NCBI GenBank assembly: GCA_037953625.1
Contig: CM075654.1
Location: forward strand, 51,901,001 to 51,965,000
Source of the DNA: Crotalaria pallida
Lineage: Eukaryota > Streptophyta > Magnoliopsida > Fabales > Fabaceae
Length of the DNA: 64,000 nucleotides
Direction: 5' to 3'
Shown here one piece after another: positions 9,361 to 21,368 of this stretch. The notes under the pieces were generated by a model that saw nothing but the letters and a program-made list of their open reading frames with translations, was not told where the DNA came from and ran no database searches. A program made the translations under genes and the position numbers. The number at the start of each line of letters is the position of its first letter. Positions within the stretch are counted from its first letter, which is position 1.

Positions 9361-10371
9361 ATGACGACAAGAAACCGAAATCATACTAATGCGATGCTGG
9401 GGAGGATCACGACTGTGTTGGAATCAATGCAGCAATGGCAACAACAACAACATCAGCAACCACCACAACCAGTTAATCTGCCACATCAATGTAATGTTGA
9501 GGCTAAGAGTTTAGCGGATTTTCGAAATTGTAATCCACCTAAGTTTGAAGGAGGATTTAAGCCAGAGGAGGCTAACAAGTGGATTCATACTATGGATAAG
9601 ATTTTTAGAACATTAGGCTGCACGGAAGCTCAAAAGGTGGCATATGCAGTTTATATGTTAGAAGGAGAGGCTGAGAATTGGTGGAATCACACGGTTCAAC
9701 TTTTACACTATGAGGGAAAGGACGTCAATTGGGAGATGTTTATGGAAACGTTTCTCAATAAATATTTCCCAGAGGACTTGAGAAGGAAGAAGGAAGTTGA
9801 ATTCCTACAATTAAAACAAGGAGATATGAGTGTGGGCGAGTACGCAGCTAAGTTTGAGGAATTGATGAAGTACTCTCCATACTATCAAAATAATCCGGAT
9901 GAGAGAAGCAAATGCATCAAATTTGAAGGTGGCCTGAGACCTGAACTGAAATCTGTTTTCAGTTATCAGAAGATCCAAAGTTTTCCTACGTTGGTTGACA
10001 TGTGTCGGATGTATGAGGATGACAAGAAGGCTGAAGTAGTAGCTGATCAGGCAAAGAGTAACCAACAGAGTTATGGACCACAAAGAAAGAAAGGATTTAA
10101 TCATCGGAAAATGGATCCATATTTCAACCAGAAACGAGGCAAAGGTAGAGTTGAAGACGGGAATGGAATTAAGACTAGCAGCAATACCCCTTACTGCGAG
10201 AAGTGCAAACATCATCATTTTGGAAGAATCTGCTGGGCAACAAGTACTTGCTTCAACTGTGGGAAACAGGGTCATATTGCACGTTACTGCAGAGAGTCGG
10301 TGAAAGGTAATCACACCGGAATTGCTAGCAAACCAATGACTCAAGGAAAAGTGTTACCCCGAATAGAGTAG
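9361..10371 (+). CDS. Retrotransposon Gag (336 aa), intact
   Basis: This is the capsid/nucleocapsid polyprotein of the Tekay-type element. A Q-rich N-terminus (22-35) is followed by the Retrotrans_gag domain (about 54-200; motifs FRNCNPPKFEGGFKPEEANK, WWNHTVQL, NKYFPEDLRRKKEVEF, GDMSVGEYAAKFEELMKYSP). A basic linker leads to one CCHC zinc knuckle, C297-X2-C300-X4-H305-X4-C310. A degenerate second cysteine pair (CEKCKHH) precedes it. The reading frame is complete, whereas pol downstream has decayed, so gag may have been kept because particles are still useful in cis. It is very similar to the gag at 63582-63968. The frame stops at 10371, before the protease stub, in contrast to the fused gag-pol of the relative. 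Confidence 0.85.
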   Translation: MTTRNRNHTNAMLGRITTVLESMQQWQQQQHQQPPQPVNLPHQCNVEAKSLADFRNCNPPKFEGGFKPEEANKWIHTMDKIFRTLGCTEAQKVAYAVYMLEGEAENWWNHTVQLLHYEGKDVNWEMFMETFLNKYFPEDLRRKKEVEFLQLKQGDMSVGEYAAKFEELMKYSPYYQNNPDERSKCIKFEGGLRPELKSVFSYQKIQSFPTLVDMCRMYEDDKKAEVVADQAKSNQQSYGPQRKKGFNHRKMDPYFNQKRGKGRVEDGNGIKTSSNTPYCEKCKHHHFGRICWATSTCFNCGKQGHIARYCRESVKGNHTGIASKPMTQGKVLPRIE

Positions 10372-10680
10372 AAGTTAACCAATCACCTGATCTCGCGCAA
10401 GGTAACCATTTACTTCAAAACCAACTTTGCATGATTGTGTTCGATTCGGGAGTTACCCATTCTTTTGTTTATTATAAATGTGTGAATAGGTTGAAGTCGG
10501 ATTCATCTAGTTGTTTTAAAGTTAGAGACCCTATGAAATTACCCAAATTTGTTTCTAAAGTCTGTTTAGATTATAGTGTCAAGATATTTGATCGCGACAC
10601 TAAGTAAAATTTGATCTATTATCCCTTATCACGATGGGATGTGATTTTGGGAAGGGATTGATTGAATTCTATTGGGGGTG
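10372..10680 (+). pseudogene. Protease remnant of the Tekay-type element
   Basis: Directly after the gag stop, a readable stretch contains VFDSGVTHSF (the active-site motif of gypsy proteases is usually DSGATHSF) and, after an in-frame stop, WDVILGRD (cf. DVILGMDWL). It is broken by stops and followed by no RT. Confidence 0.65.
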
Positions 10681-12936
10681 TTTAAGTGGACTTTCTAAAG
10701 TCAAATATTTTTTAACCAAGGTAACCCGGAAGGAATGGCCTTTTTATATGGAATAATAAGAACAACAAGAATTTTTCAGTCATTGAAGAGAAGGTTAACA
10801 TTCCCTCCTGTGTTACTCCTACTCGATTCGTGCAAAAGTATTGAAGTGCATTTTCATGTGTCGAGGCCAGGACTTGGAGAGAGGTAGTTTTAAGAAAGGA
10901 AGGTAGATATGTATGCATCAAAGTGATGGAATACACACAGGGTGATTCACTCGACGCATGACTTGAGCTTTGTAACGATCATGGTTGCTATGAGGGCTTG
11001 AGGCCTTCTTCCCATGTCATTATGCTTTAAGTGTTAATGACCATGGGGAGTCGAAGTAATTTTTCAATCAGAAGGAGTTGAACAAGGGACAACGCCGACG
11101 GACAGAATTTTAAAGGCTCGTGATTGGAAACTCTGTCGTCGTCGTGACGAAGCAGAAGATGAAAGCAATTACAATGGGCCGAAAGGCAATTTATGTGAGC
11201 TCTACGGGGATTAAGAAAGTGCTTTTAAGAAGTCGAATAGATACGAGTTTGATGATACAAGTAGACCGACGAGAAGTAAGAAGGGAAGGTTGCAAATCAC
11301 AATAGAATTCCTAATTCGAATTCGTGAATTGCAACAAAGAACTGAAGAGCTAAGGACAAATAAGAGATTGATTTCGAAAGGGAAGAAACCTAGGATCCAT
11401 AGTGGACGTCTTAGGGACAAGAATTTGGAGTACGGATGATTTGGAAATTGAAGGTTAATTATGGAATTAAGCTAAATGGATGAGTAAAGGTTATACACTA
11501 ATATGCTAAGTGGTGAAGCTAAAACATAGTGGAACTATGTAAATCTGACATTGGAAGCAAAGGAATGACATGTCACTTGAGAATTATTCAAGGATGAAAT
11601 CTTTGAAAAATTAGAGAAAGGAGATTGAATTATTGTAAATAAGGTAGGGTAATATGAATCTCGGGGAAAACATTACCAAGTTCAAAAGATTGAGGAAGTA
11701 TATTTCATTGCAATTTTGATGGAAGGATCAAACATGCGGAGTCTGGAATGAATAATGTCTGAATTCCAAACCAGATATCAACTATTGAGGAATAAGTGAA
11801 CTAACTATGGGAACCAAAATTTCATGCATAAGGAGTTAAGGAAACCTCAACTGCATGAATATAACTGAAAAGTCGATGGAAAGGAATCATTTGTCAACTT
11901 TAAGGTGAGAAGGTGAGGCGCATCATCATGGACTGAGTAGTGATGTCTGAAAGGGATATTTGATTAAGTTCTATTCGTCGGATTGTTTGAAGGAGAATGC
12001 AAGAAAGGAATGGTCAACCAGCAAATCAAGAGTGGAAGAGTTTTCCACCCTGCTAGGATACGAATTAGAGTCGGATATAGGAAGTCTGAGTTATCCCTTC
12101 GCTGATTTGAATTAACGTAGTCAAATGTTTTCGATTTCGTTAATTAAATCGCTCTGTTATTTGAAAATTTGAGCAAGCCTTTAACTTGAATTTCTGTGAT
12201 CAAAACCCTTATCACAGTTGGATGTGATAAATGTCTTTGGTCGCTACAGAAAGAGAAAGATCAGTTAAGACTAGAGAGATTAACAGCCACCGGGATAGGA
12301 CAAGTCTTTGTCTCCCCAACGGAAGTTTCTCTAGAACTTGGCTATCTGACTAAGTCTGATAGTGACGATAATGTTCCTTAACTTTAAGTTCATTTAACTT
12401 AAAGATAAATCGTATAGTCTTTCTTGAGAAAGATTATATCTGAAAGGGATGATTTTATTGCTAATAGTTTAAATGTTAGGACTGATCACCCTGATATTTA
12501 TACTGTTAAGGAATAAAGTCATATAAATAATTCCTTACTCGTGCTCGAGTGATCAGAGTGCGCAGCGGAGAAAGTTTTCTTTGAAAGGTTTGTTGCAAAT
12601 ATTTCAATATGTACTTGGGGCATGGGTTTTAGAAAAGTTTTAATAAAAGGATTTCATTGTGAAATAATTTCAAGGAAGTATAAGGCAAACCTTTTTGAAG
12701 GATTTTGATATGTGTTGGAAACGCAAAAGTTTATCCGAGAAAGTTTCATTTGAAAAATTTTTATGTGACATTTTGGGGGCAGAGAGTTTAAAAGGAAAAT
12801 TCCTTTTAAGTGGGGGAGAGTTCTCCCTAATTATGTTTTGAAAAAAAATAATAACCTCAAAACAATTTGTTATGAAAATGTGGAATTTTAAAAGAATGAA
12901 TTTCGGGGACGAAATTCCTTTTAAGTGGGGGAGTAG
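10681..12936 (+). other. Non-coding internal region replacing pol
   Basis: No RT, RNase H, integrase or chromodomain motif is visible in any frame. A stretch at about 11570-11800 reads, with frame changes, like a second decayed gag (weak). Near the end, two polypurine-like tracts (CCTTTTAAGTGGGGGAGAG at about 12803 and CCTTTTAAGTGGGGGAGTAG at about 12917) and GGGGACGAAATT are present; only the second abuts the LTR. Confidence 0.6.
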
Positions 12937-15900
12937 TGTAACACCCCTAATTTCGTCTTCCGAATAAATATGTTAGTATATTGGTTTTATAAATAAATAA
13001 TAATTCTGTATTTGATTTTTGGTTTGCATTATATGTATATCTATATATATTATGAGAAAATATTTTATGATGTGGTTTTTCCATAAAATATTAAATTTTA
13101 CAATAAAGTCCTTGGGAAGGACCTAAAAGAAATAATGGAAGGTCTTTTGGAGTTAAAATTAATTAAACAAAGTTTTTAGTGAAAACTGGCCAAAATACTC
13201 GAGTATTTGGTTGAATACTCGAGTATTCTAGGTCTGATAGCTCAAAATGGTGCGCGACAGTTGTCCAGCCATGGAGGAACTCGGAGTTTGCCACGAATTC
13301 AGCTGGTGTTGCCACGCCATCTAGCCCAGGCATGCCTAGGATTCGTGTCCTTATGCATGGAGTTTTCCAATCTTCTTCAAGAAGGGAGAAGAATTTATAT
13401 ATGGCCAACAAATTCAAGTTTAGAAGCTTAGAAAACGAGTTTTAGGGTTCTTGAATTCCAATTCTCAATTCGTCTTCGTCCTTGAGTCTCCTAGAACAAA
13501 TCATACACCGTTTCGAAGCTCACATCCAGAGCTTCGAAAAGAGTCATAAATTGCGAGCTAAGCTTGAGTGTGGTGAGAGTGATGAGCTCTGCAAGATAGA
13601 GCTTCAAATCTGCCAAAAACCAGAACTCTGTTTAGATCCGTCACCTTCATGGCTTCGATTCTCTCTCCTCCTTGAGAGTTACCTCACGCCTGATATACCA
13701 TTGGGAAGCTCTTTCAACGAGCTTCGATTTGATACCAAGTTTGTTAAATTTGAGTCCCTGGTCAAAAAGTTATGGGCCTGCAAAGTTAGGGGTTGAAATC
13801 TGCCAAACTAGATTTTCAGATTCAGAGAGCCGACTTTGAGCTTCGATTGTGGTAAGCTCAAGCCTTCTCTTGGTCTGAAACTTATTGGTTTTCAAAGTTC
13901 ATGTTATAGAGAACATAGTCTAACCAATTTCCCCAATTTTTATGCATGATTCAAATGTCGATTGATGTGGTTTTGAACCCCTGCTGAAGCTGTTATGCAA
14001 GTTCGGGTGGGAAGTGGTTAGAGCATTTGGTTGCTGTTCTCTGCGGAGCTTTTGTTCAAGAACGACCCTAAGGTATGGGGGAAGCTTACCATTTGCTAGA
14101 ATAAGATTAAATTGCATTAGAAAGTAGGATGAGTCACCATGAGACTCTAAGGGCATAGATTGAAATAGGAATATGGCTTGGAGGCCAATCTGAGGCATGC
14201 TACATGCTAAGGCAAGTTTATTTGGTTGCATGTGAGCTTACTCAATGCTGAAATTATGCCAAAAATGAGTGGAATTGAAATTGGTACTTTAAGTTGCATA
14301 ATATGTGATTTTCATGCATAATTGATGAATGATTATGATTTTCTGCGAATTGATGCGATCTCTGTGTTGAGACAAGTTTTAAATGTGTAAACAAAGTTTT
14401 GTTGATCATTGGTTTAAGTTAGAGTTGGTTAGAATTGAAAATGGTATGTTAAAACCAAGTTGTAGTGCATCTGCTGTCAAAAATACTCGAGTATTTGGTA
14501 AAACACTCGAGTATTTTCTGATACAAGCTTCCCAGAAGATCACGAAATACTCTAGTATTTTGTAAAATACTCTAGTATTCTGGGCTGCAAAATACTCTAG
14601 TATTTTGTGAACTACTCGAGTATTTTGGGAAATACTCGAGTATTCTGGGCAGTCTAATACACAATCTCATGAAATTGAAGAACTACTCGAGTATTGAAGC
14701 TACTACTGGAGTCTTTTACTAAAATGTTGAGAAAACACCATTTTTAATCTAACCACTTCCATTTAAACCTAATGACACTTAAAGGGAATAATGTGATACT
14801 TCCTTTAATAAATCCCATAATTCCTAAGCATGGAAATTGATATATCTCATTGATGAATTCATTACATATTGTATACGATGAGATTAACAAATAATCTTGA
14901 GGGAATACTTGCATGCATTCATGCACAGTGAACGGTGATGAGTTATCGCCGTGTCATGTTTTTGGAACATGAGGAGGGCCTCTGGGAGTGCCAAATGTTA
15001 CTACTTGCTCGATGACACATTGAGGTGGACAATGTGGGCAGTATGTGGTATACTGTTGGTTTGATGGTTCAACGGTGTGTTGCACACAAGTGGTAAGGTT
15101 TACGTTTTGGCGACGTGACGTTCATCAGACATGGTGACGTTGTTTACCACCTCTGTTGTGTTACACAAGTGATAAGGTTTACGTCCTTAGGCGACGTGAC
15201 GTTCATCAGATGTGGTGACGTTTTTTATCACACCCGTTGTTTGTTGAGAAGGGTGTGGTGCACACAAGTGATAAGGTTTACGTCCTTAGGCGACGTGACG
15301 TTCATCAGACATGGTGACGTTGTTTATCACCTCTGTTGTGTATCACAAGTGATAAGGTTTACGTCTTTAGGCGACGTGACGTTCATCAGATGTGGTGACG
15401 TTTTTTATCACACCCAGTGCATGTTGAAAAGTGATAGGTTTACGTCCTTGGGCGACGTGACGTTCACCAGATAGTGTGACGTTTTTATCACTTCCGAGCA
15501 AGTACGCCATACGTTTGAAAACGTATTATTTGTATTATGGGTATACAATGGTGTTATGGAAGGACGTTTATCTGAGTGATTAGTTGAAGAATCTCAGGAA
15601 TCGAGAGATGAGAAGCATGCATCATTCCACCTATTTGGAAGGAGAAATAAATGAAATGGCAGGTGCTCATGTTTATGCATTTCTATCATGATGGGTGCTT
15701 ACTTGTGGATGTTAGGACTTTATTCTTATTTGATAATGCGAATGTATAAGCTTACCCCCTGCCCTTAATAGGTTTTGACCAGGTACCTAGACTACCTAGA
15801 GATTAAAGGAATTGGATGACCCTTAAGTTCATGAAGTACTAAGTCATCATGGGATAGAGACTCTTTTATACAACTCTGAGGACTCAACCAGATGAACGAA

Positions 15901-16370
15901 GGGATGAAGAACCAGTGACCAGCTCTGGAACGTCTCTATTTTTGATAATGGAAACAATGTATATATTTTGAGAGATGTATCCGAGAGGAAACCTAGTTTT
16001 CATACTTTAATATAATTGTGGTACACATCGAATTTATATACCCGATTTTATGAGCCCATGAACTATTTTAATATATTCCGTTCACTCTAATTTTATCGTT
16101 CGGCACGAAGGAAGTATTGTTAAAGTTGATTTCCTAGGATGACCTAATAACTAAGTTATTTTCGAAAGCTATTTTGTACTACAAAGGTTATCTCAAAAGG
16201 ATTCTAAAATGTTCAGCAAATAATTACTCCTTCTACCGAATTTAGTTCCAATACATGGTTTAAATTTGAGTACCACATTAATTATGTTTTGGAAAAATTT
16301 TCATACTCAAACTTTTCCAACATGTTTCAATAATAAGTGAAATTCTTTTTAAGAAACGAGGGATGTTACA
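12937..16370 (+). repeat. 3' LTR of the 4925-16370 element
   Basis: It pairs with the 5' LTR at a constant offset of 8012 bp for most of its length. The few differences are scattered substitutions plus small indels in the TGACGT tandem block (around 15400-15440). The palindrome pairs recur at 13194-13227 and about 14482-14712. Confidence 0.9.
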
Positions 16371-16640
16371 TTCTACACTATTGGGTTTTTGTAATATGTG
16401 TTACATGTTAGAATTTAAAGTACATAATGTGAATAATCAATTTTGTGAGTGAGTAGTTATTTATATATTATGTGTCAAACAATGATTGACCTGAACCACG
16501 GATGACGTGGTGGTTCAGGACCAACTAATAAGTTATCCTCTTTTCAATTCAATTAAACCGGCCTCCTTCTATATTTACAAAGAAAAGAGAATGGACAAAA
16601 GGTAGAAAGAAAGGAGAAGAAATCAAACGAAGAACCCTAC

Positions 16641-16866
16641 GGCTATGTTTGGATGGAGGGTATATAGAGGGATGGAATGGAATGGAAATAGTTAGAATGA
16701 TGTCTCCATTGTTTGAGAGTTCTAAACTAATGGAATAAAATGAGAATTTTCCACTTAAAACGCCCAAAATCCTTACCTCCCAAACTAGATGGAGTCAATG
16801 GAAAGGGAAGGAATGGAAGCCTTTTCCTTTCCATTCCATCACCTTCAAAACTCCCAAACACACCCT
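16641..16866. mobile_element. Short inverted-repeat element (hAT-like MITE?)
   Basis: The left end GGCTATGTTTGGATGGAGGG is inverted at the right end (CTCCCAAACACACCCT). GGGTGTGTTTGG-type ends are common in plant hAT-like MITEs. TSD not resolved. Confidence 0.5.
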
Positions 16867-17536
16867 AAAAGAGAAAATATCAAAGGCATTGAGAGACAAG
16901 AGGTAGAACCCTAAAAGTTTCTTTGTCATCCTCTCCCTCTCACTCTCTCACTCAACAGCCAATTGCAGCTCCGCCGCCACTCTCTAGACTCAATTGCAGC
17001 TCTACCGCATAACACTCTTTCGATACTCCTCTCTACAGAGTACTCTTTCTCTATAAATTCATTCTCTTTCGTTTCCCACATTACTTCTTCTTCATTTTCT
17101 TCTCACTCTTTCTTAGTTCAATATCCTCAATCTCCGAGTCGGAACCATAGACTCTATCCTCTCTCTCAGCAATGATCTTGTGGTTTTGTTTCTTTGATTG
17201 GTTTTTGTCATCAAAAGATATTTTTTTATTCTGAAATTATTTTGTTTCTTCCCTTTCATGGGTTTTTGTTATCAATCAATATGATGGAGTTTGAGGGAAT
17301 GGTAATAGTTGTTGTGTGAAGCTCTCTCAGTGTTGTTTTTGTAAAGGAATATGTTGATTATTGCTTAATTTGGATGGGAGTGTGAAACTTCATAGCGTTT
17401 CTCTATAATGGAAAACCAGACAAACTTACACTTTCTTTTACTACAAACAATATTTTAAAATTAACGATGCAATCAAAATTATAGTATCATTCTTGGATCA
17501 CAAAGTGGCATAAAAAAATCCTTTAATTACAGAGGA
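16867..17536. other. CT-rich leader-like DNA, possible gene remnant
   Basis: CTCTCTCACTCTCTCACTCA-type tracts at 16930-16960 and a serine-rich 70-codon frame at 16963-17175 look like the 5' end of a host gene. No continuing exon or recognisable domain follows. I treat it as a remnant or captured leader, not as a gene. Confidence 0.25.
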
Positions 17537-18544
17537 TGTCAAATTCGCGAGTTTACCTAAACTCGAGGAGCTGAGGGTAATAACTCGACTCGTAAACTCG
17601 TACGAGTTTACCAATTTAAAAAATAATATCTACACAACTTCCATACCTTCCATTTCATAATATATACTCTATTGAATTGAAAAAGAAGTGTTTATAAATA
17701 TATAACATCATTTATTTGCAATCAATCAAAATCAAATAAATGATATTAGGATACAATAGAAGTGCATCAATACAATTATACAATAACAAGTAACAACAAA
17801 AAAAAATTATAAGAAAATTGCATCAGTTACAATAGTTAATTAACTATGAATGCAAGCAAATCAGAACCAAAAGAAGAACCAATTTCAACAGTAGTAGTTA
17901 ATGCAAGCATATTAGAACCATCAGCAGTAGTTAATGCAAGCAAATCCTTCAAGTTCTTCTTCAACATGCAAAAGAAGAACCAATTTCAGAACCAGGTACC
18001 CCATATTTAGAACCTATTGCAACAAGAAGTAAACAACAAAAGAAAAAAACGAAATTAAAATTAAAATGAAAAAGGAAAAAGGAAAAAACACACATTTTAG
18101 AAGAAATTCAAAGCTTGAAAAGATGATCGAGTGAGGGTGAGGGAGGCAACCAATTCGAAGCTATACAGAGAGAGATGGAGATAAGCCAGAGATGAGGGTG
18201 GCGAAGATCGAGAGGCAGAAAGAGCAACAGAGAAGGAGAGAAGCCAGAGATCAAGAAGGGTTTCACAAAGCCAGAACAACAAAGATGGAGAGCAGTAGAG
18301 AAAGAGAAGGGTTTCTCTTTTTTATCCTACCAAAACACAGCTAATCCTTCCAAAATGCAGTTGATAATGCCCAAAAATGACTCCGTCGGCTTCTATTTTT
18401 AGGCCCTTTTTTACTAACTCGCGAGTTTGATCGAGTTTATGCGAGTTTACCCAAGTTTACTCAGATCCGAGTTTTTAACCGACTTAACTCGATTCCATGG
18501 AGTAAACTCGTAAACTCATTACAAGTGAACTCGCGAGTTTGACA
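17537..18544. mobile_element. 1-kb inverted-repeat element with ACTCGCGAGTTT subterminal motifs
   Basis: The left end TGTCAAATTCGCGAGTTTAC is inverted at the right end (AACTCGCGAGTTTGACA). Both sub-ends are packed with variants of the palindrome AACTCGCGAGTT and of TAAACTCG. There is no transposase. Its interior, around 18090-18320, is an AG-rich, leader-like stretch that may be captured host DNA. A TSD could not be identified. Confidence 0.55.
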
Positions 18545-18779
18545 ACCAATTTATAGTACATGGAATTGCGAAATTTTGAGATTTTGGAGGTGTTACAAAC
18601 TAGATCACGAGTTTCCCTCCCCTTTGTCCACTCATCTAGCCTCAATCTCTCCCTCCCTCTCAATATCTACAAATCCCTATAGCATGCAATCACCATTTCT
18701 ACCTCTATCGCCCCACATCCTCGCTCTTCTCTTTCTCTGGTCCATGACATGCACAAGGATCTGAAGTAGTCTATTAGAA

Positions 18780-20551
18780 GTCAAGCTTTCCCAAGGACTT
18801 CAAGTGACATTCAAAGTTTTGATGATTACAAACAAAGTCAATGAAGCTCACAAGTCAAGCTATCAAGGTTCAAGCAAATGAAGGCTCAAGTTGTGTCTTT
18901 CCCTTTCCCCTAGGAATAAATGTAAGGTAATGGATATAGTTACTTGAGTATAAAGGCCACAACTTAAATTCATGGAGAAGAATGTTTTTCAAAAGGAGAA
19001 GAAAAGTTTTATCTTTACAAAGTCTGTTTTAAAATGTATTTACCTGTTGTCTTAATTAAGAAAATGTATTTGAGATAATTTATGATTGCTGTCTCTGGTC
19101 ATGAAAATCGTTTTACAAATTTCTGTTGGAATAATCGATTACTTGCCTGAGATAATCGATTACTTTTGCAACATCATACAAAATCCAGAGAGCTTGTAAT
19201 AGAGTATTTGAACCTGGCTAATCGATTACATTTGAATCAAAGTAATCGATCACCACACATAATTGATTACTTCTGCAGCATCATAGAAAATCTAGAGAGT
19301 TTGTAATCGAGTATTTGAACTCTGCTAATCAATTACCTTTGTATGAAAGTAATTGATTACTCTGATCAAATAATCGATTAGAATGTTGCATCATACATTT
19401 TCCAGAGACTTCATAATTGATTACTTGTTTTCCATAATCGATTACCTTTGGGCAAAATAATCGATTACATTTTTGAAGTAATCGATTACTTTAAATGTTT
19501 TTGAAATCCGTGTCAGAATCAATCTAAAATGTTTCCAGATTTATTTTTACCTAATTGATTCTAATTTATTTTCAAAATTCGAATTCTAATATGATTTTTG
19601 AATTAATTCCTTTTTTAGTTTGAAAACCAATCTTATTATATTTCCGGATTTGATTTTTATTTGATTCTTATTTTGAATTTGAATTATTTACAAAATCGTT
19701 TTTGATTTGATTCTGATTTTATTTTTCAAATTCAAAATTCAAATCCTCTAAACCAAATCTTTTTAATAAGAAAGTTTTTCTCGTTTTCATTAGAGATAAC
19801 TCTTCTGATCAAATTTTGACAATCACGTTTGAGAGAGAAAAAAAGGTTTTTACGTTCTTCTTCTCCTTCTCCATCATCGAACTTCTCCTTCTCTAAACTT
19901 CATCTTCTTCTATTTTCTTTGAAGGAAAAGTTTTGGCCTATATACTTACATTGTTATATCCATTGTCATAGAGCTTTATTGTTGTATTTGTGTTATTGAG
20001 AACATATTATTGTGAGTGGGCTTTATATTGTTGTATCCGCACTACTTAGAGTGCATTATTGTTAGTTGCTTTATCTTTTTTAACCGTTGTTGTATGGGGT
20101 GTGTAACCCATAGCTTATTAGGGAGTGACTTCCTAGTTCGAACATGTGGCAGGTTTGTGGTTATTGGGGTGAGGAACCCAATTTTTATTTTTGGGTAGTG
20201 GTCCTAGACGAACGGTGGGACACCTAGTAGTTAGACTACCTTAGAGTCTAGGAAGTGACTTCCTATAGTGTGAGGGTGTGGCATCCTCTGTTTGTTAGGG
20301 GTGAGGAACATTGGTGTGCAGTTGAGGTCCTTAGCGAAAGGTCGAACTAAGTAGCGTGCGGGATGCTCTGGTTGTAATTGGGTCGAACTCAATTGAACGT
20401 TTATCAATAGAACTCTCAAGCGGGTCCCTTGGGGACTTGACGTAGGCCTTTCGCTGGGAAGACTGAACCAATATAAAAATCTGGCTGCAATCTCTCTATC
20501 CCTTCTCTCTTTATCTACCGTTGTTATCGTTGCTTTGTGTTGTTAATTATC
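18780..20551 (+). repeat. Unclassified LTR-like repeat, left part (with TAATCGATTA palindromes)
   Basis: Long non-coding repeat interrupted by the Tat element at 20552-29944 and continuing at 29945-30344. It holds about 13 copies of TAATCGATTA or close variants at 19131-19490, mostly in 21-24 bp pairs. An array of hairpins follows at about 20085-20290, then a CT-rich tract. The continuation contains CAATTCACCCCCCCTCTTGG, a phrase I associate with the 3' part of plant copia-type LTRs. Both outer boundaries are uncertain. Confidence 0.5.
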
Positions 20552-21064
20552 TGTGGTGGACTCGGCTAGGCCGAACTCCCCATAACCCTCGCCAAAGACC
20601 TAAGGACCCTTCAGGAAGCCTTCTGAACGCTTGGCCGAGCTCAAAGCTCAACGGCCGAACAGACGCCAGATACAGGCCGACCTCGTGCTCCAACTCAGGT
20701 CCGACGTCCAAGTCCGACACCTTCCCAAATCCGACACCAAGGACATGATGACGTCTTCCCTTCTTATCCACAAGGACAGCTCATCCACTCATAGCTCATT
20801 ACAGGCTGGCCCTACTTGGGCCCCAAACAAGCCCATTAGGGCAACCAGATCTCCCCTATAAGTAGCTCCGTACTACATGGGGCTCAGGTACGTCCTCTAA
20901 CCCTAATTATCACCCTCAAAGACCAGTGATTAGGGTTGCTTCTTGGCTCTCCCCTTAGCCACCAGAGGACTCCCACCAAACATCACACAGAAACTCTAGA
21001 CTGAGGCTCCTTTGAAGGTCTTCTTCCCTAACCCTTGGAGGACCTCACCGTCTAGGACATCACA
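20552..21064 (+). repeat. 5' LTR of the Tat element
   Basis: Begins TGTGGTGGACTCGGC, ends CTAGGACATCACA. It pairs with 29432-29944 over the full 513 bp. Confidence 0.9.
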
Positions 21065-21113
21065 TTGGCACCGTCTGTGGGAAAAGATAAACTTCATTCC
21101 CAGAAATTCTACC

Positions 21114-21368
21114 ATGTCTGAAGCACAACCAGATCAGAAGAGGGGGAGGGAGCGCCCAGGGAGAATCCCGTCAACTAAGGACCTGCGATCACACCTTGAG
21201 GCTAACAGGGCAGCAAGGTCTCCACCACCCCCCTCCTCACCCACCGTCACTGTCGTCGCATCAGAGATTGCCCGTGCGGCATCCCGCCGAACGAGCCACC
21301 GTTCAAGCCTCAGCCCCCGATGGGTCCCAACAACAACCAAGAAATTTTGTTGTACAAGATCTGTTTAA
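21114..21368 (+). pseudogene. Gag N-terminal stub of the Tat element
   Basis: An ATG at 21114 opens a basic, proline/serine-rich frame (MSEAQPDQKRGRERPG...). It runs only about 70 codons before it meets, in another frame, sequence typical of the gag-protease junction. The capsid domain and zinc knuckle are absent, so a deletion of most of gag near 21300-21340 is inferred. Confidence 0.55.

Larger units (their letters stand above)
4925..16370 (+). mobile_element. Non-autonomous Ty3/gypsy (Tekay-type) retrotransposon, complete, 11.4 kb
   Basis: The borders are TGTAACACCC...GATGTTACA, flanked by a perfect TSD TTCTA (4920-4924 and 16371-16375). The LTRs are 3.43 kb each, with only about 14 differences counted by eye (roughly 0.4%), so insertion was recent. 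The primer-binding site is at 8363 (TGGTATCAGAAC, one mismatch to the complement of initiator tRNA-Met). The polypurine tract AAGTGGGGGAGTAG lies just before 12937. The internal domain is only 4.6 kb: an intact gag, a decayed protease stub, then no recognisable RT, RNase H or integrase. The LTR start, PPT and gag resemble the pol-bearing element at 56139-64000, which supports Tekay/Del membership and mobilisation in trans by such a relative (inference). Confidence 0.9.
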
